Assembly: GCA_050181465.1 (NCBI GenBank)
Contig: JBFXDD010000037.1
Coordinates: forward strand, 1 to 42,016
Source: JACRLW01 sp050181465
Lineage (GTDB): Bacteria; Planctomycetota; UBA1135; UBA2386
Length of the DNA: 42,016 nt
Direction: 5' to 3'
In this document: positions 26,732 through 37,413 of the stretch, piece after piece
Layout of the letters: the number at the start of each line of letters is the position of its first letter
Numbering within the stretch: the first letter of the stretch is position 1
Notes under the pieces: model-generated
Databases searched by the model: none
The model's input: only the letters and a program-made list of their open reading frames with translations
What the model was told of the DNA's origin: nothing
Position numbers and translations under genes: made by a program

Positions 26732-28090
26732 TTGGCAGCGGAACGTGACGAAACGCACCTCGAGGACACACGGCTGGGCGCGATCCTGGTCGAGTCGAGG
26801 ATCATCTCCGAACGTCGACTCCGACAGTGTCTCGAAGTGCAGGCGCTTCGCGGGCCACGAATGCCGCTGGGGCAGATCCTGATCCAGCAAGGTGTCGTGA
26901 GCGAGCGCGTGCTCGCGGAACTGCTCCGAATCCAGGCGATGCGTCGCCGTCGTGATGCCGCGGCGCTGGTCGGTCCGGAAGGTGCCGAATCGACTGGGCT
27001 GGCGTCGACCCCGGCCCCAACTCACGGTCTGCTCGGCGCAGCCCTCGCCATCGGCGCGAGCGATCTCGTCCTGAGCGAAGGTCGAGTGCCGCTGGCGCGA
27101 GTCGGTCGGAACGTCTTGCGCTTGCGTGATGAAGTCATGCTCGGGCCCGAGGTGTGGGAGATCGTCCGCGAGCAGCTCGGAGAGGATGCGATGGAACGGG
27201 TCGCGCGCGATGGTGCCCTGACCCGCGAGCTCAACAGCGACCTGCCGGCTCGCGGCCGGGCGACGGTCTTCCGACACCTGGACGGGCTGGCGCTCAATCT
27301 GAGGATCCACCCCAAGTCGGTGCGCACTCCCGAACAGGCGGGAGTCGCCGGACCCCTCGTCGAGGCTGTGCAGAGCGGCCGCGGTGTGATCCTGATTGCG
27401 GGCGATCGGAACTCGGGACGTACCGAGACCTTCGCCACCCTGCTCTCGGCAGCGCTCACCGTGCCGGGTCGGTCGGTGCACGTCCTGGATCGCAGCTTCG
27501 AATATCCGACCTTGGGCAATGGCGCTCCCGTCACTCGTCGACGACTCGGCTCGAGCGCGACACCAATGGCCTGCGGGGCTTTGCGTGCGTCGTTGCGTGA
27601 AGATCCCGACGCGCTCTTCCTCAGTGAGGTCGACGCCAACACTGCCCCGCTGCTGCTGCAGGCCGCCGAGAACGTGGAGATCGTGGTTGCCTGCGTGCGC
27701 GCGAAGAGTGTGCGCGAGGCGATCGAACGGTTTCTCGCGATGTGCCCGCGCCACGAGCGGGCTCGCGCGCGCAGCTTGCTCGCCGTGGTCGGTCTCGGTG
27801 TGGTCGTTACACGCACTCTGGCTGTGCAAGACGGCGGTGGTTTGACGCTCGCGACGGAGCGTCTGGACTTCGATGCGACCGTGCGCGACCTGCTTCGCGC
27901 GGCGGACCACGAGAGGATCGATGCGATGCTGCGTGCGCGAGTCGAAGAAGGTTGTCGCTCGCTCGACTCCTCCATCCTCGAAGCCGTTCTCACCGGTGTC
28001 GTGGACTCGAGTGAGGCATTCCCGCATGTGCGGGAGAAGGCTCGCTTCCTCGATGCGCTGACTCTCACTCCGGAAGGAGCGTCTCTATGA
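26732..28090 (+). CDS. GspE/PilT-like ATPase with altered Walker A lysine
   Basis: 452 residues. The TTG at 26732 is preferred because AGAGGA stands six bases upstream. Residues 13-70 hold a duplicated GspE/MshE N-terminal type motif (TRLGAILVESRIISERRL and PLGQILIQQGVVSERVL). The ATPase part keeps the PilT N2 start ASDLVLSEG (109-117) and the Walker B region SLREDPDALFLSEVD with Glu299. The Walker A loop reads GDRNSGRT (224-231), so the nucleotide-binding lysine is Arg230. The PilT histidine box is also lost (VACVRAKS). The protein may bind but poorly hydrolyse ATP. It is coupled to the next gene by an ATGA overlap, which suggests a mixed complex. No other pilus genes are in view. Confidence 0.82.
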   Translation: MAAERDETHLEDTRLGAILVESRIISERRLRQCLEVQALRGPRMPLGQILIQQGVVSERVLAELLRIQAMRRRRDAAALVGPEGAESTGLASTPAPTHGLLGAALAIGASDLVLSEGRVPLARVGRNVLRLRDEVMLGPEVWEIVREQLGEDAMERVARDGALTRELNSDLPARGRATVFRHLDGLALNLRIHPKSVRTPEQAGVAGPLVEAVQSGRGVILIAGDRNSGRTETFATLLSAALTVPGRSVHVLDRSFEYPTLGNGAPVTRRRLGSSATPMACGALRASLREDPDALFLSEVDANTAPLLLQAAENVEIVVACVRAKSVREAIERFLAMCPRHERARARSLLAVVGLGVVVTRTLAVQDGGGLTLATERLDFDATVRDLLRAADHERIDAMLRARVEEGCRSLDSSILEAVLTGVVDSSEAFPHVREKARFLDALTLTPEGASL

Positions 28091-29178
28091 CGATCACCAA
28101 GGAACGACTGGAAGCTCTGCTCGCGGGTGTACTTCGCTCGGGGTCCTCGAGTCTGCACCTGTGCGCGGGCTCCTCACCGTGGATTCGCTTGACCGGTCGC
28201 GTGGTCGCCACCGGGGACGAAGTGCTTTCCGCCGAGGATCTCGAAGAGCTGGCTGCCGAGCTGCTGTTCGCCGAACAGATCGCCGAGCTCGGGCGAGGTG
28301 GCGAAATCGATGTCGTCTGGAACGCCGCCACGGGCGAGCGATTCCGGCTGTGCGGCTCGCGTCACGAGGAAGGCCACTCCTTCGTGTTCCGTCACGTTCC
28401 CAAGCGAACCCCGGATCTACGCGAGTGCCAGCTACCCGAGTCCCTTGCGGGGTTCGCGGCAATCGAGAGCGGTCTCATCGTCGTGGCGGGCCCCCCGGCA
28501 TCGGGAAAGAGTGTCACCGTCGCCGCGGTCCTCGAGCGACTCCTGCGCGAGCGCCCGGCCCACGTGATGACTCTCGATCGTCGCATCGAGTTGCACCAGA
28601 CGTCTTCGACCGCATGGATTCACCAACGCGAGATCGGGACCCACGTGGAATCGATCGCTGCGGGTGTTCGTGACGCGTTCGCGAGCGGTGTCGATGTGCT
28701 GGCGGTCGGTGCCGTCGAATCGATCGATGACCTGCGAGCCGTACTGGACGCGGCAGAAGGTGGGCTGCTGGTGATCGCTGCCTACGAGGCGTCCTCGGTA
28801 GTCGGCGCGATCGCGGAGCTTTCACGGCTGGCGCCGCTCGACGATCGGCTCGATGTGCGGGAACGCCTCGCGACGAGCCTGCGCGTCGTCGTCGGTCAGA
28901 GTCTCGTGCGTCGACGCAACGGACTGGGGCGTGTTCCGCTGTTGGAGGTGCTGGTGTCGAACGATGCCGCAGCGCGGGCGATCCGCCGGGGTCGCCCCGA
29001 GAGTCTCCATCGACTGATGGCGAACGGTGCCGGACTCGGCATGCAGACGGCGGACATGGCGCTGAACGACCTGTTGCGACGCAACCTCATCTCGGAGGAG
29101 GAAGCGACGCAGCACGCGCGCGAGTCGATCCGAAGCAGCTCCGCTGCGAGCGGTTCACCCGGGCTGCGCCGCCGCTGA
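28087..29178 (+). CDS. PilT-like ATPase with altered Walker B glutamate
   Basis: 363 residues, about the usual PilT length. SSLHLCAGSSPWIRLTGRVV matches the PilT N-terminal domain. Walker A is intact (GPPASGKS, 135-142, Lys141). HVMTLDRRIELH and HQREIG correspond to the Asp-box and the NQREVG motif. The Walker B equivalent reads VLAVGAVES, so the catalytic Glu of VGEMRD is Ala209, and the His box is AAYEASS. It should bind ATP but hydrolyse it weakly alone. The previous gene shows the opposite loss, so the two may form a hetero-hexamer with shared sites. The start is an ATG with AAGGAG eight bases upstream, overlapping the previous stop. Confidence 0.84.
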   Translation: MTITKERLEALLAGVLRSGSSSLHLCAGSSPWIRLTGRVVATGDEVLSAEDLEELAAELLFAEQIAELGRGGEIDVVWNAATGERFRLCGSRHEEGHSFVFRHVPKRTPDLRECQLPESLAGFAAIESGLIVVAGPPASGKSVTVAAVLERLLRERPAHVMTLDRRIELHQTSSTAWIHQREIGTHVESIAAGVRDAFASGVDVLAVGAVESIDDLRAVLDAAEGGLLVIAAYEASSVVGAIAELSRLAPLDDRLDVRERLATSLRVVVGQSLVRRRNGLGRVPLLEVLVSNDAAARAIRRGRPESLHRLMANGAGLGMQTADMALNDLLRRNLISEEEATQHARESIRSSSAASGSPGLRRR

Positions 29179-29235
29179 TCGCGGCGAGCGCGCAATACCA
29201 CCGAGTCCCTGCGTCTCGCGAGGCGCGCGCAGTTC

Positions 29236-30819
29236 TCAGGCGGGCTGGGTCTTCTCGGTGCGTTTCCCGCCGCGCCGCGAGAAGCGGTTGCGGATCGAGA
29301 TGCCGACTTTCTTGCGCAGATCCACGAGGTAGGTCTCGAGCTTGCGGGTTTCTCGACCTCGAAGCGCGTTCCACAGGATTCGGAACGGCCGGGTCGGGTG
29401 GAAAGCGAAGGAGGTCAAGTAGAAGCTCGCAAGCAGGCGGTACTTCCAGCGCGTGAGCTGTTTGGCGCTGAGGCTCTCGCAGTAGTTGTTCTCATCGAGC
29501 AGCTTCTCCTCGTTCGCGAAGATCGGCGTGAAGAGGAACTCGTCGGCGAGCGTGACCCGACCCTTCGCCATCAGCTCGGTGTAGAGCTGCGTGTTCGGGA
29601 TCGGGAAGAAGAAGCCGACTGCGATGTCGTCGATCCCCATCCGACCCAGCTTGCGTACCAACTTCTTGGTCTCGCGCAGGTCGTCTTCGATGTCATGGGG
29701 GAAACCGATCACGATGAAGATCGTGACGTTGAGCTTGTTCTTCACCGACGCGCGAACTGCGTCCAGAAGGCTCTCGGTCTTCATCCGCTTCTGGATGAGC
29801 TTGCGCGTGCGTTCGCTCCCGCTTTCCGGCGCGAGAGCGAGCGACTTCCCGCCGGTCTTCGCCAAGAGAGCTGCGACCTCGTCGTCGATGACCTCACAGC
29901 GCGTTCCCGAGGGGAACTGCCAGGTGACGTTGAGCTTTCGTGAGTCGAGCTCGTTGCAGAACTCGATGATCCAGTCGCGCTTGAGGATCGCCGTGAGGTC
30001 CTGGAAGGGGAAGTTCGTCGCGCCGTAGCGCTCCTTGTAGAGCTGCATCTCGTCGACGACGTCCTTCGCACTCCGCGCGAACCATCGCGTCGTCCACATG
30101 TTCGGGGAAGCGCAGTAGGTGCATTGGTAGGGGCAGCCGCGCGTCGCGAGGATCGGGATCGTCTTGCCCTGGTTGAGGCCGTTGATGAAGCCGTGTGCGT
30201 TGTAGACGTCGATGTCGATCAGATCCCAGGCCGGCCACGCGATCGTGTCGACCGAGCGGATGCGCTCCCGAGGGAGGCGACTCGCGACGGGTGTGCCGGC
30301 GGCGTCGCGATACCAGATGCCGGGCACCTCCGACCAATCGACGCGGGTTGCTCCGATGGCGAGGCCGTTGATCACTTCGACGGCGCCTTCCTCACCCTCC
30401 CCGCGGACGATGAAGTCGATCGGCGCCTGTTGCATCGACAGCTCCGGGAGACCGGAGAAGTGTTCGCCGCCACACACGATCGGAACGTGCGGAAAGCGTT
30501 CCTTCATGCGCACGATCAGCTCGCGGACCAGAGGCCACGAGAAGGTCCACATGTTGGTGACGCCGAACACTTCCGCATTCGGGTCGAGTCGCTCCACGAT
30601 CTCGTCGACCGTGAGTCCCAAAGCGAAGAGCTGCTTCTTGGCGTCGTTGCGTGTGACTTTCTCCGGGGCCAACGCGACGGCGTCGAGCAGGCTCACGGTG
30701 TGACCGGCCTTGCGCAACGCGGCAGCGATGTAGGCCAGCCCGAGCGGCAGGCTCGGCCGAAGTGCCGTCATGGCGTGCACGTTCAGGTAGAGCGGTGGGT
30801 GGACGAGCTGGACCAACAT
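29236..30819 (-). CDS. Cobalamin-binding radical SAM enzyme
   Basis: 527 residues. Residues 1-150 form the B12-binding fold typical of this class (PPLYLNVH, PLGLAYIAAALRKAGH, VFGVTNMW, VCGGEH). The radical SAM core starts at TRGCPYQCTYCASP with Cys229, Cys233 and Cys236 in the CX3CX2C pattern that holds the [4Fe-4S] cluster. Later conserved blocks include LALAPESGSERTRKLIQKRM and the IVIGFPHD region. The family performs methylations or rearrangements, often on lipids, tetrapyrroles or natural products; no substrate can be inferred here. The C-terminal 40 residues are Arg/Lys-rich (RGGKRTEK). It is convergent with the PilT-like pair, 57 bp apart. Confidence 0.9.
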   Translation of the reverse strand: MLVQLVHPPLYLNVHAMTALRPSLPLGLAYIAAALRKAGHTVSLLDAVALAPEKVTRNDAKKQLFALGLTVDEIVERLDPNAEVFGVTNMWTFSWPLVRELIVRMKERFPHVPIVCGGEHFSGLPELSMQQAPIDFIVRGEGEEGAVEVINGLAIGATRVDWSEVPGIWYRDAAGTPVASRLPRERIRSVDTIAWPAWDLIDIDVYNAHGFINGLNQGKTIPILATRGCPYQCTYCASPNMWTTRWFARSAKDVVDEMQLYKERYGATNFPFQDLTAILKRDWIIEFCNELDSRKLNVTWQFPSGTRCEVIDDEVAALLAKTGGKSLALAPESGSERTRKLIQKRMKTESLLDAVRASVKNKLNVTIFIVIGFPHDIEDDLRETKKLVRKLGRMGIDDIAVGFFFPIPNTQLYTELMAKGRVTLADEFLFTPIFANEEKLLDENNYCESLSAKQLTRWKYRLLASFYLTSFAFHPTRPFRILWNALRGRETRKLETYLVDLRKKVGISIRNRFSRRGGKRTEKTQPA

Positions 30820-31073
30820 GAGGTGCGGGGCGAGCGGAGCAGTCTAGCGCGTGAATGAGCGCCACCGGCCGCCGAAGCGGTGGTCGGCAAGCGGAGTGCT
30901 CCGGCTGTAGGACGTCGCTGCACCGGGCAAAGCGGTCGCGGCATATTGCGACGGCTGCTGCCGACGACCCGCGGAATTGCTCATTTCACGACCCATGGTG
31001 TGGGCGATTCCGACGAGGGCTTCACGGGCACCGGTCAGCGGCCGATCTTTCGGCTCGGAGGAATAAGAGAATC

Positions 31074-32330
31074 ATGCAGACTGCTCGTCTTCGTTCCGCC
31101 CTGCTCGTCGGTCTCGGTGCCCTGTCGTTCACGGCTGTTTCTTGCAGTGGGGGCCTCGGCCTCAGCTTCGGCGAGCAAGTCGCCGACACCGGAAGGTCGG
31201 TGGCCAACCTGTTGCCGACCGCCGACATCTTCGACACGTTGCCTGACCTTGGTGGCGGGTCCACGCTGGTTCATGCGCTGGGCGGCGTCGAGATGTCCGA
31301 GATGGCTCAGGGGATGCGTGCGACCGCCTGGAGCCTAGGGATGACCAAGGAGATCTGGTGTGCGCTGCGCGGCTTGATGCGTGCCGACGGCGTCGAGATC
31401 AGCCTCGCCGAGATCACAGACACGCGATTCACCGGCGGCACTCTGCAGACCATCCGGTTCCAGCGCGAATTCGACGGAACCCATGATGAGGGCTGCTCCG
31501 GTGACCACGATCCCCCGACGGTGCCCTTCTTCGTGCGGGTCGACCTCGCGCTGTGGGACAGCAACGGCAACCCCGTGGAGCTCCGCCAGCGCAACGCGGA
31601 TGCCCGAGTTCGTGATGTGATGGGACTCGTTCAGTTCGCGTCGACTGCGCAGGGCTTCGATCCCGACACCGCGGTCGGCGAGCACGTCGGCTTCGCGTTC
31701 GTCAGCGGCTTGCCGTCGAGCCTGTCGATGGAGTTCCAGGACAGCGAGTTCCCGCAGCTACCCGCCGACGGCGCGGGCCTGGGCTCGATGACCTTCGTCG
31801 TCGACCTGGAGCGGCTGCCCGACGACAGCGGCAACACCACGCAGGGCGAGGGCGACCCGAAGGCGATCATGATCGCGGTGAACCGGGTGCAGGGCGGCAG
31901 CGAGGTCCTGGCATCCGCCCGCATCGACGACCCGCTGAACACCTCGGTGCGGATGTTCGATGCGCGCTTCCAGACCGCCACGGGAATGATCATGGGCGTG
32001 TTGTTCCCGGAGCCGCAAACCGCTGCGGTCGTAGGGACTCCACCCAGCTTCCGTACGCTCGTCGGCTTCATGTCGCTAGCGGAGGGCAATCGCGGCGCCG
32101 GCTTCGCGCTCGACCCCTACTCACCGACCAACCTCGCCGAGGCTTGGAACGAGCAAGGCGAACGGATCTCGACCGAAGGCTACGTGGTGCCGACGCAGTT
32201 CCCAGGCTGGCCGGGTGCGTCGGAGTTCTGGACGGACGCCTTCTGCCACGGCGTCTGCCAGGACTGGATCGACGTGCTCGATGCTCTGCCGGCGGTCACC
32301 ACCTGGTATCCGGCCACGTCAGGCAACTGA
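31074..32330 (+). CDS. Secreted lipoprotein of unknown function
   Basis: 418 residues from the ATG at 31074, with GGAGGA 11 bases upstream. The signal MQTARLRSALLVGLGALSF leads to TAVSC, a weak but acceptable lipobox with Cys24. The mature part has no recognised domain. It contains four further cysteines (IWCALRGL, DEGCSGDH, AFCHGVCQDW) that could form disulfides, and acidic stretches such as EFDGTHDE. Its start is 254 bp downstream of the divergent radical SAM gene. Repeat copy C begins 26 bp after its stop codon. No function is proposed. Confidence 0.68.
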   Translation: MQTARLRSALLVGLGALSFTAVSCSGGLGLSFGEQVADTGRSVANLLPTADIFDTLPDLGGGSTLVHALGGVEMSEMAQGMRATAWSLGMTKEIWCALRGLMRADGVEISLAEITDTRFTGGTLQTIRFQREFDGTHDEGCSGDHDPPTVPFFVRVDLALWDSNGNPVELRQRNADARVRDVMGLVQFASTAQGFDPDTAVGEHVGFAFVSGLPSSLSMEFQDSEFPQLPADGAGLGSMTFVVDLERLPDDSGNTTQGEGDPKAIMIAVNRVQGGSEVLASARIDDPLNTSVRMFDARFQTATGMIMGVLFPEPQTAAVVGTPPSFRTLVGFMSLAEGNRGAGFALDPYSPTNLAEAWNEQGERISTEGYVVPTQFPGWPGASEFWTDAFCHGVCQDWIDVLDALPAVTTWYPATSGN

Positions 32331-32356
32331 CGTCGCGACGCTGCACGGAGATCTCG

Positions 32357-32540
32357 CTAGCCCGGACTATCCGCGAACGTCTGCTGCGATCGCCGCAACT
32401 CGCGCCCGGCGGCGTCGCTACGTGGTCTCCTCCCTGGCAGCGTAGCTACGGCTACGCTTCGGTCGTCGACCGACGCAGCTCCTTGCCGGGCATCGACCTG
32501 CGTCGATCTCGCGACGACGTTCACGAATCAGCCGGGCTAG
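32357..32540 (+). repeat. 184-bp dispersed inverted-repeat element, copy C (best preserved)
   Basis: The outer ends CTAGCCCGG and CCGGGCTAG are exact inverted copies. The terminal 25 bases match in 20 positions, and the inverted match continues inward (GCGATCG opposite AGATCG, GCCCGGC opposite GCCCGGC). At the centre GCGTAGC, TACG, GCTACGC makes a perfect seven-base-pair hairpin. It lies between two convergent genes, 26 bp past the lipoprotein stop and 20 bp past the lptB stop. Copies A and B align without gaps. Confidence 0.92.
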
Positions 32541-32560
32541 ACCTCGCCGACTCGTCGGGG

Positions 32561-33337
32561 TCACTCGAGCTCGAGCGCCCGCCCTTCTTCCTCGGTGACC
32601 CCTTCGCCAAAGCTACTCCCGAGATAGACCCGGCGGACCATCTCGTTCGCGATGATCTCGTGCGGCATGCCTTCGGCGATCACCGTGCCGCGATCGAGGA
32701 TGTAGGCTCGATCGGAGATGCGAAGAGTCTCGGCCACCGCGTGATCGGTGATCAGGATCGCGATGTCGCGCGCGACGAGTTGGCGAAGGATCTTCTGGAT
32801 CTCTTCGACGGTGATCGGATCGACGCCAGCGAAGGGTTCGTCGAGGAGCAACAGCTTGGGTTCGGTTGCGAGCGCGCGGGCGATCTCGAGTCGCCGCCGT
32901 TCACCGCCCGACAAGGTCTCGCCGAGGCTGTCGAGGAGTCGCGTGAGCTGGAGCTCTTCCAGGAGAGCCAGTGCGCTGTCGATTCGCTCCCGCTTCTTCA
33001 CGCCGCGCGCTTCGAGAACTGCGGTCACGTTGTCGAGCACCGTCATCTTTCGGAACACCGACGGCTCCTGTGAAAGGTAGCCCAGGCCGCGGCGCGCGCG
33101 GCGATACATCGCGAGCCTGGTGATGTCCTTCCCGTCGAATAGCACGCTGCCTTGGTCCGGCTGCACCATCCCGACCACCATTCGGAAGCTGGTGGTCTTC
33201 CCCGCGCCGTTCGGCCCCAACAGGCCGACGATCTCACCGCGATCGACGGCGATGCTCACGCCGTCCACGACCTTCCGACGACGGTAGGTCTTGGACAGGT
33301 TCTTCGTGATCAGGAGCGCTTCGCCGGTGCGGCTCAA
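32561..33337 (-). CDS. lptB: LPS export ABC transporter ATP-binding protein LptB
   Basis: 258 residues from a TTG at 33337 whose last two bases are also the start of the lepB stop (TTGA overlap). Walker A is GPNGAGKT, the signature is LSGGERRRLEIARAL, Walker B is LLLLDEPFAGVDP, and the switch histidine is in TDHAVAETL. The family-specific text DPITVEEIQKIL and the YLSQEPSVFRKMTV Q-loop identify LptB, not a general ABC protein. It powers extraction of LPS from the inner membrane with LptF/G, which are not in the window. It is the last gene of the rph operon. Its presence indicates an outer membrane with LPS-like material. Confidence 0.93.
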   Translation of the reverse strand: MSRTGEALLITKNLSKTYRRRKVVDGVSIAVDRGEIVGLLGPNGAGKTTSFRMVVGMVQPDQGSVLFDGKDITRLAMYRRARRGLGYLSQEPSVFRKMTVLDNVTAVLEARGVKKRERIDSALALLEELQLTRLLDSLGETLSGGERRRLEIARALATEPKLLLLDEPFAGVDPITVEEIQKILRQLVARDIAILITDHAVAETLRISDRAYILDRGTVIAEGMPHEIIANEMVRRVYLGSSFGEGVTEEEGRALELE

Positions 33338-34956
33338 CGGATGAAGCCGATGCGAAAGGGTTGGAAGCCCGGCCAGAACGTCAGGAGGGGGCGCCCGATG
33401 ATGTGGTCGCGGCGAACGAAACGCACCTTCTGCTGGGCGGGCAGGAACGGCTTGCCGTCGGGGCCTTCGACCCAAGGTGACGACGAGTCGTAGGTCTGCG
33501 CCAGCGCCGGGTTCACGGTGGCGCGTCCATTGAGGCGCCAGACCTCGCCCAGTTCGTCGGTGAAGACGATCTTGCCTTCGTCCTGCACGACGACCGGGTT
33601 CTCGTCCGGGTCCACGTCGCGGCCCAGCGGAACGGCGCGGAGGTTACCGCGCAAGGTTCGGACCGAACTCTCCAACCGAGGGTCCACCAGGTTGTCATCG
33701 GCGTCCACGCCCAGATCGATCGCGGTCCAATCGCGCGAGTCGACCGACTGCAGTGTGTTGTCGCCGAGCATGAAGAAGTGGTCCTCCGGCACTCGGATGA
33801 GGTCGAGCTCGGCTACCCCGCTCATGAGCGAGGGCACGTAGTGGAGGTCGCGTTCGAGAGTCAGCTCGCGGATGGTGATCTCCTCGCCGCCGCGAACGGC
33901 GATGCGAGCGGTCGCCCGTCCGCGTTCGGGGTCCTTGGAGCCCGGCACCAACCGCTCGAGGGTCCTGTACTCCGCACAATCCAGTTCGGCGACGCGTCTG
34001 CCGTCGACATCGGCGATGCAGTAGTCATCGACGTGAGCGAAACGGAGCGCGGTCTCGGTGCCTCCGTCCAGCGGAACCTTGAATGCTCCGCTCGCTTTCA
34101 CTTCGGCGTTGTTCGAGCGCACCACGATGCGGCCGTTGCCGTCCTTGATCTCGAGTGCGAACTCGTAGACCAAACCCTCCGGGGGCGCGATCCGCACGAT
34201 CGTCTCGAACTCGGTGGGGCGACTCTTGGGGGCGACCACGAGCGCGATCCGCACGTCCTGCACGTGTTCATCGTGGAGTGAGTTCGCGAAGCTGTCCCCG
34301 GGCTCCGACTCCATCGCGTCGATCATCTTTCGCGCGATCCAGGTCGGATAACCGTCGTACACCTGATTGGAGATGCCGCCGCCCGTCGAGTCGGAATAGG
34401 TGAGCACGGAGCGACTGTCCGCGCGCCGCTGCACCAGCCGAATCGTGCCGTCCGAGTCTTCACTCCATTCGCCGCCGACTCCGGAGAAGGACGTGCCGAG
34501 GATCTTGGGCTGACCGTGGAGGATTCGTCGGGCCGGGTAGATCTCCTTCCAGTGCGCTTCCAGTACCCCGGTCGGCCGCGGCAGACTCTCGAGATTCGCG
34601 GGCGAGTTCGGGTCGTCGCCCTTCACCCGATAGAGATTGCCGCCGGCGATTCGCAGGGTCTCACCACCCAGGCCGGCGATTCGCTTCACGTAGTTCTGCT
34701 GATAGCGAATCGGATAGCGGAAGACGGCGATGTCCCAGCGCTCGGGTTCGAAGAAGATGTAGCGCGACTTGTCGACCAGGATGCGGTCGTACACCCCCGA
34801 ACTCTTGCTGCCCATCATCGTGGGCTGCATCGACGAGGTGGGGATCTGGTAGGCCTCGATGGCGAAGTACTTCATCAGTACCGCCATCAAGATCGCGATC
34901 GCGAAGGCGTCGATCTGCTCGCGGATTCGACCTTTCTTCTGCGCGGGTTTCGCCAT
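33334..34956 (-). CDS. lepB: Signal peptidase I with a very large insertion
   Basis: 540 residues against about 320 in E. coli. A membrane anchor (IDAFAIAILMAVLMKYFAIEAY) is followed by the catalytic serine Ser42 in IPTSSMQPTM and the general-base Lys91 in YVKRIAGLGGE. Box E, GDNTLQSVDSRDW, is at 398-410, and a closing IIGRPLLTFWP follows. Both catalytic residues are therefore present. About 280 residues are inserted between box D and box E and contain a beta-rich domain (FAHVDDYCIADVDGRRVAEL, lectin-like in appearance). The enzyme cleaves signal peptides on the outer face of the inner membrane. It lies 13 bp after lepA, with GAGG before the ATG. Confidence 0.93.
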   Translation of the reverse strand: MAKPAQKKGRIREQIDAFAIAILMAVLMKYFAIEAYQIPTSSMQPTMMGSKSSGVYDRILVDKSRYIFFEPERWDIAVFRYPIRYQQNYVKRIAGLGGETLRIAGGNLYRVKGDDPNSPANLESLPRPTGVLEAHWKEIYPARRILHGQPKILGTSFSGVGGEWSEDSDGTIRLVQRRADSRSVLTYSDSTGGGISNQVYDGYPTWIARKMIDAMESEPGDSFANSLHDEHVQDVRIALVVAPKSRPTEFETIVRIAPPEGLVYEFALEIKDGNGRIVVRSNNAEVKASGAFKVPLDGGTETALRFAHVDDYCIADVDGRRVAELDCAEYRTLERLVPGSKDPERGRATARIAVRGGEEITIRELTLERDLHYVPSLMSGVAELDLIRVPEDHFFMLGDNTLQSVDSRDWTAIDLGVDADDNLVDPRLESSVRTLRGNLRAVPLGRDVDPDENPVVVQDEGKIVFTDELGEVWRLNGRATVNPALAQTYDSSSPWVEGPDGKPFLPAQQKVRFVRRDHIIGRPLLTFWPGFQPFRIGFIR

Positions 34957-34969
34957 CGATGGACCTCGG

Positions 34970-36777
<1,808 letters not shown>

Positions 36778-36781
<4 letters not shown>

Positions 36782-37413
36782 GGCGAGGTGGATTCCCGGC
36801 GGCGGTTCAGGAACGCGGCGAGCTGGCGCAGCGCGCGGCCGCGATGGCTGATGCGGTCTTTCTCGGCGGCGCCGAGTTCGGCGAAGCTGCGTGTGGTTCC
36901 CGGCGGTTGGTCGAGCGGCGCGAACACCGGATCGTAGCCGAAGCCACCGGTTCCCACCGGCTCGTCCAGGATGACGCCTTCACAGCGATCCTCGAACCGG
37001 CCGATCACTCGGCCGTCGCCAGCGGCGAGGCAGAGATGGCAGACGAACCGCGCGGAGCGGACCGGCTTGTCGGCGAGTGTGTTCAGCAGCTTCGCGATGC
37101 GGTCGGCGTCCGTGGCGTCCGGTCCTGCCCAGCGGGCCGATCGCACTCCGGGTTCGCCGCCGAGCGCGTCGACGCACAGCCCGGAGTCGTCGCCCACAGC
37201 CATCGCGCCGACCGCGCGCGCGAGCGCGGTCGCCTTGATCTCGGCATTGCCGGCGAAGTCGGGGCGATCCTCGATCATCGGGGGCGGGTCGCTCAGTTCG
37301 CGCAGGCTGCGAATCCTCAAGCCCAAGGGCGCGAGCAGTCGCTCCAGTTCGGCGCGCTTCTTCTCGTTCGCCGAGGCGATCCACAACTCCGCCCGATCGC
37401 CGTGCGCGGTCAT
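36778..37413 (-). CDS. rdgB: Non-canonical purine NTP pyrophosphatase (RdgB/HAM1)
   Basis: 211 residues. Family motifs are all visible: the substrate-contacting SANEKKRAEL near the start, the metal-binding GDDSGLCVDALGGEPG loop, VRSARWAG, GTGGFGYDPVF, and the C-terminal SHRGRAL. It hydrolyses ITP, XTP and dITP to monophosphates, keeping deaminated purines out of nucleic acids. It overlaps rph at its start and lepA at its end, both as ATGA, so the three are co-translated. The pairing of rph with rdgB is common. Confidence 0.95.

Noticed and set aside
30855..31073. Upstream extension of the lipoprotein gene at 31074
   Set aside because: The extension is Arg-rich and would precede the signal peptide; GGAGGA upstream of 31074 marks the true start.
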